This document shows, piece by piece, positions 24,205 to 31,019 of a DNA stretch of 33,940 nt (position 1 is the first letter of the stretch; every line of letters begins with the position of its first letter). Under the pieces are notes generated by a model. It was not told where the DNA came from. It was given only the letters and a program-made list of their open reading frames with translations, and did no database searches. Origin of the DNA: a virus; IMG/VR virus record IMGVR_UViG_3300042898_000561, positions 1 to 33,940 of that record, one strand, 5' to 3'. A program made the position numbers and the translations under genes.

Positions 24205-25803
24205 TCAAATTAACCAGGTTAAATCCTCCGGTGGCGTCTGGCTGTTACCGACTTGCATTGCCCAACCCATGTCTTTCATGTTATGACCCATAGAAGTAAA
24301 TGCGCTTTGATAGTTGCCCATATAATCTAAAGTCTTTTTATTTAATTCAATACCTTGTTGTCTTAAAATTAACGCAGTATCTCTAATCCAAAGTCCGATT
24401 GCAAATGACATTGTTAAGTCGTCATTATAACCATGTTGTGCTTCAGGTCGGCCATTTATATAAATAAATACGAACATCTCCTCTATTAATCGTTTAGATT
24501 TAATAATAGGAACTCGTTCTCTCATATATGACGACATTTTAGAAATAGCCAATGGTCTGGTTCTAGATGAATTAGTAAATCCTGCTACCATTTGAGAGGT
24601 ATCTTTTAAGTCTACATATCTAGCTAATTGTTGAGTAACATCTGAAATATTAGAATCTTTAGGAGAATAGTATAAATTCTTATAGTTTCTATTAATTGCT
24701 ACTTGAATAGATGCCCAACCTATATTTGAATTTTCTATTACTAGTAATGCATCGTTGTATTCTGTTGCAATAGTTACTAGCATATTACCATAAGTCTCAG
24801 TATCTACTTGGCCTTTGTATTCTGCTACCTGCGTAACAGATTCTACATCTATAACATGAAATGCAGAATAATCTGCGCCATCGCCTCGAGCTACGTCAGC
24901 TACTACTATATAGTCTCTACTGTAATTAGCAGGTTCCCATACCCAAAGATTACCATCAAATCCTCGTTTTTCTAACGGTTCTGCAACATGAGTTTGTTCA
25001 TACCATTGCAACACAGTACCATCTACTACAGTATTACCTGATGAAATAAAATCACAATCACATTCTTGACTTGCTTCTTTAGGACCTAATAATTCATCTT
25101 GTTTATCTCGCCATGATTGATTTCTTTCAGGATGTACCGTCCAATGTAATTTAATTGGATTGAATCGACTTCCTATTCCTGATTTAGTTTCTGCACCTGT
25201 CCATACTTTATGGAAAAAGTTACCAGTACCATTAGGAGTTGAAAGAACAATTGCTCCTCCACCTGTTGCTAACGTTTGTTGAGCTGCCGTCCATATTTCT
25301 TCAATATTTCTAATAAACGCAGCCTCATCTATAATAAGAAGTGATAATGCTTCTGAACGACCTGATGTACCTGATGATGATACAGCTTTAATTTGTGATC
25401 CGTTATCAAATCTAAGAGACAATTTATTTGCTTCCGTAGCAGGCTTTCTAAGCCAACTAGGCAAATACTCATGCATTACTTTTACTTTAAGTACTAAGTT
25501 TTTAGCTACTTCTTGAGTTGTTGCAATTACAAGAATATTTTTATCATCAAAAAATGTCATTAACCAAAGCGCATATCCCGCAGATAATGTAGATATACCT
25601 AATTGTCTGGACTTTAAAATAACATTATAATCATTATCTCGTAATGACTTTAATGTATCTTCTTGGAAAGGATAAAGATGAAATGGAATTTTACCTTTTT
25701 TAGGATGTTGAATTTTACAATACTTTTTCATGAAGTATACCGGATCTGATATACATCGTTTGTATTCTTCCCTAATTAAATCTTTAATATTTTGTCCTGA
25801 CAT
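24205..25803 (-). CDS. terL: Terminase large subunit, T4 gp17-like
   Basis: 532 aa. The ATPase half has KSRQLGIST (residues 64-72, deviant Walker A), LLIIDEAAF (155-163, Walker B D159/E160) and STPNG (189-193, coupling motif). The nuclease half has ADVARGDGADYSAFHV (302-317, metal ligand D303), VIENSN (355-360, E357) and HGYNDDLTMS (457-466, D461/D462), the RNase H-like catalytic set. It cuts concatemeric DNA and drives it into the prohead through the portal. The usual P-loop lysine (GKT) is Ile-Ser-Thr here, and Lys64 at the front of the loop may replace it. The 108 residues shorter than T4 gp17 are largely at the termini. No small terminase (gp16) was recognised in the window. Confidence 0.95.
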   Translation of the reverse strand: MSGQNIKDLIREEYKRCISDPVYFMKKYCKIQHPKKGKIPFHLYPFQEDTLKSLRDNDYNVILKSRQLGISTLSAGYALWLMTFFDDKNILVIATTQEVAKNLVLKVKVMHEYLPSWLRKPATEANKLSLRFDNGSQIKAVSSSGTSGRSEALSLLIIDEAAFIRNIEEIWTAAQQTLATGGGAIVLSTPNGTGNFFHKVWTGAETKSGIGSRFNPIKLHWTVHPERNQSWRDKQDELLGPKEASQECDCDFISSGNTVVDGTVLQWYEQTHVAEPLEKRGFDGNLWVWEPANYSRDYIVVADVARGDGADYSAFHVIDVESVTQVAEYKGQVDTETYGNMLVTIATEYNDALLVIENSNIGWASIQVAINRNYKNLYYSPKDSNISDVTQQLARYVDLKDTSQMVAGFTNSSRTRPLAISKMSSYMRERVPIIKSKRLIEEMFVFIYINGRPEAQHGYNDDLTMSFAIGLWIRDTALILRQQGIELNKKTLDYMGNYQSAFTSMGHNMKDMGWAMQVGNSQTPPEDLTWLI

Positions 25804-25818
25804 AACTAATTAAATTAT

Positions 25819-26394
25819 TTACTTACCTATTTTCCAATACACACCAGCATTTACAGTAGGTGTTAATCTAGTAGTTAATCCTATGCCTAATTTATAAATG
25901 GTACTTCCTTTATGTTCATATTGGCCTTCAAAATTTAATGAAGCAATTGGACCTAAATTAACTGACGGTCCTACAAACATTGCATGTTGCCTAACAAGTT
26001 CTTTTGTAATAACTCGTTCAATAATTTTATGTCTAACCGATGCAACTAAATCATTTTTAACTGAATCAATTGGACATTCTGTATAAATTGTAGTATAAAA
26101 TTTAACTGTAAATGAATCTGTTTTATATTCAAATGTATCAATTGTTGTATATTTTTTAATATCAATGACAGTTACATTACCAGATGAATCTACAATTGTA
26201 TCATGTAACCATTTAATAACAGTTACCGGCTTAATTTTAGTTTTACCTTTTAATTGAATAGTATCATGTACATATGACACGGTTTCTACTGTATCTATGT
26301 TATCTACAATTGTTCCATTATGTCTACCACAATACATCAAAACTAATATCACTGCCATTAAAATGGCTATTACGTAATTTTTTGCATTTTTCAT
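25819..26394 (-). CDS. N-terminally membrane-anchored protein, unknown function
   Basis: 191 aa. Residues about 7-21 (YVIAILMAVILVLMY) are a signal-anchor, after a short Lys-containing N-terminus, so the rest would lie outside the cytoplasm. The region to about residue 110 is rich in Thr/Asp/Val with repeated HDTI motifs (VHDTIQ, LHDTIV). The C-terminal 50 residues (VGPSVNLGPIASLNFEGQYE...) alternate polar and apolar residues, like outer-membrane beta-hairpins. A spanin-like or envelope-spanning lysis accessory role is conceivable, but it has no lipobox (Tyr precedes Cys22). Similar anchored HDT-rich proteins are seen in Bacteroidota phages. The gene lies directly before the terminase. Confidence 0.7.
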   Translation of the reverse strand: MKNAKNYVIAILMAVILVLMYCGRHNGTIVDNIDTVETVSYVHDTIQLKGKTKIKPVTVIKWLHDTIVDSSGNVTVIDIKKYTTIDTFEYKTDSFTVKFYTTIYTECPIDSVKNDLVASVRHKIIERVITKELVRQHAMFVGPSVNLGPIASLNFEGQYEHKGSTIYKLGIGLTTRLTPTVNAGVYWKIGK

Positions 26395-26395
26395 A

Positions 26396-26917
26396 TTAAT
26401 CTTTTACAGGACCGCCAGTTACCCATGCATTACAAGTTCTTGATCCAGCACATTTAAATTTAAACATTGTACAATATCCTAATTTACCTGCATCTACTGT
26501 ATCCCATGCTTCTATACTAGGTGTTTGATTTTGTTGATCTGGCTTTGTAGGTTGTGGCGCAGGAGCAGGAGCAGCTTGGGCTACTTGTGCATTTGGATCT
26601 TCTCCTTCAGCTACTGGTACACTTATTTCTTTCTCGCCCTTAGACAAGCCTATTTCCATACACTTTAAGATTCTAGATGTAATATTAAAAGCAGCACAAT
26701 TATTGCATCTAGCAGATTTTGCTTCATCGATTGAATCTAACTTCCACAATTCCATTTTTTCTTTCCAGAATTTAATGGATGGATTGTTAGGATTATATGG
26801 ACCATATCCATATCGTTCAATAGCAATTTGTCTATGCTTTAAGTTTACTGCTACATCCTGGGTAGCAACTGGACATTTAATTGTCTCTTCGTTTAATAGT
26901 TCTGTTAATTTTATCAT
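26396..26917 (-). CDS. Conserved cysteine-rich phage protein, possible metal-binding domain
   Basis: 173 aa from the ATG at 26917. Conserved marks: CPVATQDVAVNLKHRQIAIE (15-34), NNPSIKFWKEK (44-54), ARCNNCAAFN (69-78), KCMEIG (85-90), AGKLGYCTMFKFKC (143-156) and SRTCNAWVTGG (159-169). Seven Cys (15, 71, 74, 86, 149, 156, 162) in this spacing recall Fe-S or zinc sites; the C-x2-C...C...GYC order is loosely like high-potential iron-sulfur proteins. A Pro/Ala/Gln linker (about 118-140) splits the domain. Homologous proteins are common in T4-like marine phages, function unknown. An ATG at 26977 is open but would overlap the upstream gene by 56 bases; 26917 lies just after that gene's stop and gives the leader MIKLTELLNE. 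Confidence 0.75.
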   Translation of the reverse strand: MIKLTELLNEETIKCPVATQDVAVNLKHRQIAIERYGYGPYNPNNPSIKFWKEKMELWKLDSIDEAKSARCNNCAAFNITSRILKCMEIGLSKGEKEISVPVAEGEDPNAQVAQAAPAPAPQPTKPDQQNQTPSIEAWDTVDAGKLGYCTMFKFKCAGSRTCNAWVTGGPVKD

Positions 26918-26921
26918 AATA

Positions 26922-27713
26922 TTACCATGCTTTACATGACCAATAACGTGCCTTATGACGAGGTCCTGGATTTTCACAATTATGTCTTGCTCTAAAAGAT
27001 TTTCTTCTTTCGGGATTAGACTTTTTAATTTTCATATTAGGGTCTCCAAAATTTACCTTTACGACATTTCCTTTATCATTACGTACATATACTGAACGCT
27101 TTCTAGGTCCGTCTGGTGTATAAAATGGTTTACCTAATTTTACTTTTCTTCCTTTATATTCAGCTTCTTCTAATTCTTGCGTTTCTTCTTTAACACAATT
27201 ATTAACTCGCTTACCTGTTTTAGAAGATACTTTTGTTTTAGGATTGCCTATTTTATATCCGTCCCAACAAGAAGGATCTAATCGTTGACCGGCTTCATTT
27301 ACTTTTTTTTTTGACTCAGTCTTTAATTTTTTTAAATCTCCAACTATGATGTCCGTAGGTGATGATTTAGGTGATTTATTTTTTTTATCATAGTCACCCA
27401 TTTTAACTCCTTTTTGAAGCTTCTTATCACCGAATGCAGCAGTTTCTAAATCTTTTTCTTCTGGCATTTCTGCTACTTCCTGGTCTGCAAACCAATCTTG
27501 CATTTTAGCACAATTGTTCATAAATTGAGCTATATCGTCTTGGTCTGACTCAGGAAATTTATCAAATCCTAATTCATAGAAGCCATCAATGTCATCGTCA
27601 TCTAATAAATTTTCTAACTTTTTCTTGTTAGAATCAAACCATTTAGTTACTTGGTTTTGTAGTGATACCGCAGCTTCTTCGGTTTCTTTTAATAAGTCTT
27701 TTAAACGTATCAT
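26922..27713 (-). CDS. Conserved phage protein with two Cys-containing C-terminal modules
   Basis: 263 aa. The N-terminal leader MIRLKDLLKE (1-10) matches other head-operon proteins. A helical acidic part (about 15-100) is followed by a Lys-rich linker. Module 1 (about 143-174) has DPSCWDGYKIG...KTGKRVNNCV. Module 2 (about 186-263) has YKGRKVKLGKPFYTPDG, RKRSVYVRN, VNFGDPNMKIKKSNPERRK and FRARHNCENPGP...YWSCKAW. Both modules are found as add-ons in structural proteins of T4-like aquatic phages; the Cys/His residues (H244, C246, C260) may bind zinc. The start overlaps the preceding stop (ATGA). Function unknown; packaging into the head is suggested by the leader. Confidence 0.75.
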   Translation of the reverse strand: MIRLKDLLKETEEAAVSLQNQVTKWFDSNKKKLENLLDDDDIDGFYELGFDKFPESDQDDIAQFMNNCAKMQDWFADQEVAEMPEEKDLETAAFGDKKLQKGVKMGDYDKKNKSPKSSPTDIIVGDLKKLKTESKKKVNEAGQRLDPSCWDGYKIGNPKTKVSSKTGKRVNNCVKEETQELEEAEYKGRKVKLGKPFYTPDGPRKRSVYVRNDKGNVVKVNFGDPNMKIKKSNPERRKSFRARHNCENPGPRHKARYWSCKAW

Positions 27714-28303
27714 GATATGTTAAGGTCGTTTTCTAATTTTTGTATAAAGTTAACTTTGAATTCTTTAAATTCCTTTTCTATTTTATCTGCAACTTCTTCT
27801 GGCGTAACATTATGATGCCATTTTTCATATGTACCATCTGAATTAGCATATGTAGCAGGATTTCTAAATCCATCGATAATTTCTTGAGCTTCTTGTTCCG
27901 CATCTTTTAACCAAGCCAATGCATTGTTAAGTATTTTACGTTTTTCATATTCTTCATACTTACCTTCAATTTTCAAGTCATGCTCAAATGCTACTTGACA
28001 ATTAAAACAATGACCCTCAATACCCCAAAACTTTTTATCGAATCTATGAGTCATTTCCTTATTACATTTAGGACACATAGATGGCATTCTAGTAGATGCT
28101 ATTTCATCTAAAAACTTATTTACAGAAATTTTAAATCCATCTTTTTGAATCCATTCTTTACCATTAGCGTCTATCCATGTTTCGCCTACTTCCTTTGTAG
28201 AGGTATTTTTATCACCTTCATAGCCAACAGTTGTTTTAGACTGCATACGATGTGTACCGTCTAACATTTGTTTGATTGCTTTGATATTCTGTAATTTTGC
28301 CAT
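27710..28303 (-). CDS. Zinc-ribbon protein of unknown function
   Basis: 197 aa. One zinc ribbon is clear: CPKC at 77-80 and CFNC at 99-102, with GIEGH between. The N-terminus has GETWIDANGKEWIQKDGFKIS, a short beta element, and the C-terminal half is helical and strongly charged (EKRKILNNALAWLKDAEQEA, EKEFKEFKVNFIQKLEND). Related zinc-ribbon proteins occur near packaging genes in T4-like phages of aquatic bacteria. Whether it binds nucleic acid or a protein partner cannot be told. It overlaps the next gene by four bases (ATGA) and follows the 887-aa gene by 17 bases. Confidence 0.75.
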   Translation of the reverse strand: MAKLQNIKAIKQMLDGTHRMQSKTTVGYEGDKNTSTKEVGETWIDANGKEWIQKDGFKISVNKFLDEIASTRMPSMCPKCNKEMTHRFDKKFWGIEGHCFNCQVAFEHDLKIEGKYEEYEKRKILNNALAWLKDAEQEAQEIIDGFRNPATYANSDGTYEKWHHNVTPEEVADKIEKEFKEFKVNFIQKLENDLNIS

Positions 28304-28320
28304 AACTTTATATTAAATAA

Positions 28321-30984
28321 TTATTGATTTTTTTGAAATTGAGATGTTTGTCCGGTTATAATAAACTGACCTGTCAACTTAAATGGTTTATCATAGATCT
28401 TTTCATCTCTAATTACTACACCTTCGTGGTCTGATACAACTCCTAATTTAGAATCTAAATTCTTTAATACTTCATCTCCTAATTTGGCAGTAGCTAAATA
28501 TGTAATTGCTCCATTGATTGCCATTGGAATGTCTTTAGGATCGGCCACGAATTCATTCATAGGCGTGCCGGCTAAGACTGCGTTTAACACAGCCTTTGAA
28601 AGCGCGTTAACTGTTTTACCATCGGTTAACTTAATAGTCTCATTTTCAGGTACTTTGATTGTAGACAACCAAGCTGATAAAGGTTTTGTTTCTTCTTTAT
28701 CACCCATATTAATTGTTATTTTTTCTGATAATACTTTTGCAAAATTAGGTTCTGATTTCATTTCAGTTGGCACTGATCCTACTACTTCATATCCTTTTGT
28801 TTGAGCAACTGCACCTAATTTATCAATATAACTTTGCATTATACTTTCGTTATAGTCAATTTCAGTAGTTGTTCTAGCACCTGGTTTACCTGTTTTAGCA
28901 TTTGTTTGTCTAGCTATTTCTAATAAACCATGAATAGCTAAAAAGTTATTTCCATAGTCAATTACATTAGATGTACCTGATACATATTCAACATTAAACA
29001 TTACATTTGGATTATCCCATAAACCTAACTTAACTAGTTCTGATTTTGTTTCATTTAAAGCTGCATTAAATATATCTAATACTTCGCCACCTACTTTAAT
29101 CATGCCATGGCCTTCGCCGAATCTACCTAATAAATCGTCTTTAGTAATTCCTTTAATGTCTAAGTCTTTTTGTGATCCTCTATCTAATACAAATTGTTTT
29201 TTACCATCTAACTCAATTAATCTAACAGAAGCATTTAATCCATCAATTTTAACTGCTCCCGGGCCATTTTTAAGATACTCGACTGCCATCTTAAATACTT
29301 CTAATAAATCCTTTCCGTTCTTTACCCAATCAATATTAAATGGATGTGCCATATGACCTGCGGCCCCACCGTCCGATATAAGTTTCTTACCTGATGAGCT
29401 AGGTATAAATGTTACACCTTCTTGTATACCTACTCCTACAACTGTTTTAGGGAATGTATCAAAATCATAAACAAACTCTCTACCTATGTTAGCATTTAGA
29501 AAATTCTTTAATTTATCTAACTTAGCATTGTGCTTTTTAGTTTGTTCAGCTCCCATATAACCTTCAGTAACCGCGCCTGGTAATGTAGCTAATATTAAGT
29601 CTCCAATTTTTTCAAATTTGGTTCCTGGGAATGCTTTAGAAATAAAGGCTTTATATAAATTATCTCTTTGAGTGCCAAAATTTTCTTCATTTGATTTTTT
29701 AGATGGAGAATAAATAATGGCTTGAGCTTTAGATGTTTTAATATATTTTTTAACTATATCAGCAACTGTAGCCATTACTTTATAAAGTTCGCCTTTATTA
29801 ACTACTATTTTAGCGGATCCACCTGCAGCACCTTTAGGTTTAGCTGAGAATTCAATTTCTATGGTTCTTAAATTTTTTAAGTTATCATCAATATAATTAG
29901 TTGATTTTAAATCTACATCGTATTGAGTTTCACTATCTGTTACAAAACGAGTATAAATAAAATAACTTTCTCTATCTATTTCTTCCCATTTATATGGTTT
30001 AAGATTTGCCTCGCCTACCTCGTTTACAAAAGCTGATGGGGTAACTAATGATTCTTGACCTAATAATTTTAATAATGCTCCTACGATTATACCACCTGGT
30101 GCTACAGCAATTGCAGTTAATCCAGCTAATTTTAATGTATCTTTTAACTGTTCACCTATTTCTGACTTTTGTGTATCAGTTAATTTAATATCACCTTTTG
30201 CAGCTTTAATTATTAGATTAAATGCTTTTTTAGTTTCTGCATTTTCTTGTTTTAATTTACTTAAAAATACTTTAAATTTACTTTTAATCTGTGTTAGTAT
30301 ATTTTCTTCTGTAATTGAATTTTTTGTTTTTTCATCAATACTTTCAAATATACTTTTCCACCAATTTTTACTAAATACGGTTTCGTTTAGTGCTTCTAAT
30401 TTTGCCATCATGTTATTTGCTATTTTAGCATCGTACCATCCAAATATGTCTTTAAATACTTTGCTTTTTTCTTCTCTAGAAATTGTTTTATCGCCTAATA
30501 CTTTTCTTAATTCAGTACCTGACATTTCACCATATCCTGGTATATTAATAGATACATGCGGTGCTGTTATTAAATATCCATGTTTATCAAATCCTTGAAG
30601 ATTACTTTTATTGTCTTTATATATTTGAAAGTAACTAGGAGATCCGTCTTTTTTAGTTCCTATCTTAAATCTAGGATCTTCTTGCATGTCCTTTTCTCCT
30701 ACCATAAATACTACTGCAGTATCTTCTGGATCGAAGTCTTTCATTAACTCTTCAGCTTTATATGGATTTTTAACTTGAATTACATGGTCAAATCCGTATT
30801 GAGTAATAATGTCTTTTTTGTCTTCGAAACTAAATGGAGATTTTGGTGGATCTACTTTATCTGATGTTACGATATATGCATTTGCTTGGCCAAATTCTTT
30901 TTGTAACCACTTAAATGCAGCTGCATGATGCTTTCCAAAAGGTTGAAATCTTCCTGGATAAATTGCTATAATATGTTTAATCAT
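28321..30984 (-). CDS. NMN-adenylyltransferase-like / polynucleotide-ligase-like fusion protein
   Basis: 887 aa, four parts. (1) Residues 1-about 190: HIGH-family nucleotidyltransferase like NadM, with YPGRFQPFGKHH (9-20) and SGTELR (155-160, the ISSTxxR motif). The first His of (H/T)xGH is Gly17 here. (2) About 262-320: LETM1-like segment with AVAPGGIIVGALLK and TPSAF, hydrophobic enough to touch a membrane. (3) About 330-470: alpha/beta domain with RDNLYKAFISKAFPG. (4) About 530-880: covalent nucleotidyltransferase fold, motif I KIDG (579-582, nucleophile Lys579), motif III FNVEYV (663-668), motif IV EGVVIRD (854-860), motif V PFKLTG (867-872). Ligase-like activity is inferred; substrate unknown. 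The gene stands alone between virion genes and is preceded by an inverted repeat holding ATATTTAT. Confidence 0.75.
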   Translation of the reverse strand: MIKHIIAIYPGRFQPFGKHHAAAFKWLQKEFGQANAYIVTSDKVDPPKSPFSFEDKKDIITQYGFDHVIQVKNPYKAEELMKDFDPEDTAVVFMVGEKDMQEDPRFKIGTKKDGSPSYFQIYKDNKSNLQGFDKHGYLITAPHVSINIPGYGEMSGTELRKVLGDKTISREEKSKVFKDIFGWYDAKIANNMMAKLEALNETVFSKNWWKSIFESIDEKTKNSITEENILTQIKSKFKVFLSKLKQENAETKKAFNLIIKAAKGDIKLTDTQKSEIGEQLKDTLKLAGLTAIAVAPGGIIVGALLKLLGQESLVTPSAFVNEVGEANLKPYKWEEIDRESYFIYTRFVTDSETQYDVDLKSTNYIDDNLKNLRTIEIEFSAKPKGAAGGSAKIVVNKGELYKVMATVADIVKKYIKTSKAQAIIYSPSKKSNEENFGTQRDNLYKAFISKAFPGTKFEKIGDLILATLPGAVTEGYMGAEQTKKHNAKLDKLKNFLNANIGREFVYDFDTFPKTVVGVGIQEGVTFIPSSSGKKLISDGGAAGHMAHPFNIDWVKNGKDLLEVFKMAVEYLKNGPGAVKIDGLNASVRLIELDGKKQFVLDRGSQKDLDIKGITKDDLLGRFGEGHGMIKVGGEVLDIFNAALNETKSELVKLGLWDNPNVMFNVEYVSGTSNVIDYGNNFLAIHGLLEIARQTNAKTGKPGARTTTEIDYNESIMQSYIDKLGAVAQTKGYEVVGSVPTEMKSEPNFAKVLSEKITINMGDKEETKPLSAWLSTIKVPENETIKLTDGKTVNALSKAVLNAVLAGTPMNEFVADPKDIPMAINGAITYLATAKLGDEVLKNLDSKLGVVSDHEGVVIRDEKIYDKPFKLTGQFIITGQTSQFQKNQ

Positions 30985-30986
30985 GA

Positions 30987-31010
30987 TTTGATATACTAAT
31001 AAATATCAAA
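30987..31010 (-). promoter_or_regulatory. Inverted repeat with ATATTTAT before the 887-aa gene
   Basis: 8-bp arms TTTGATAT and ATATCAAA around an 8-base loop. The octamer at 30999-31006 spans the arm-loop border. Lacking a T run, it is not a typical terminator. Confidence 0.5.
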
Positions 31011-31019
31011 CGTGTTAGA

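Noticed and set aside
25819-26394. Lipoprotein signal at Cys22
   Set aside because: The residue before Cys is Tyr, which does not fit a lipobox; a plain signal-anchor is more likely.
26918-26977. Upstream ATG of the Cys-rich gene (20 extra residues)
   Set aside because: It would overlap the end of the preceding gene by 56 bases, and conservation starts after the second Met.
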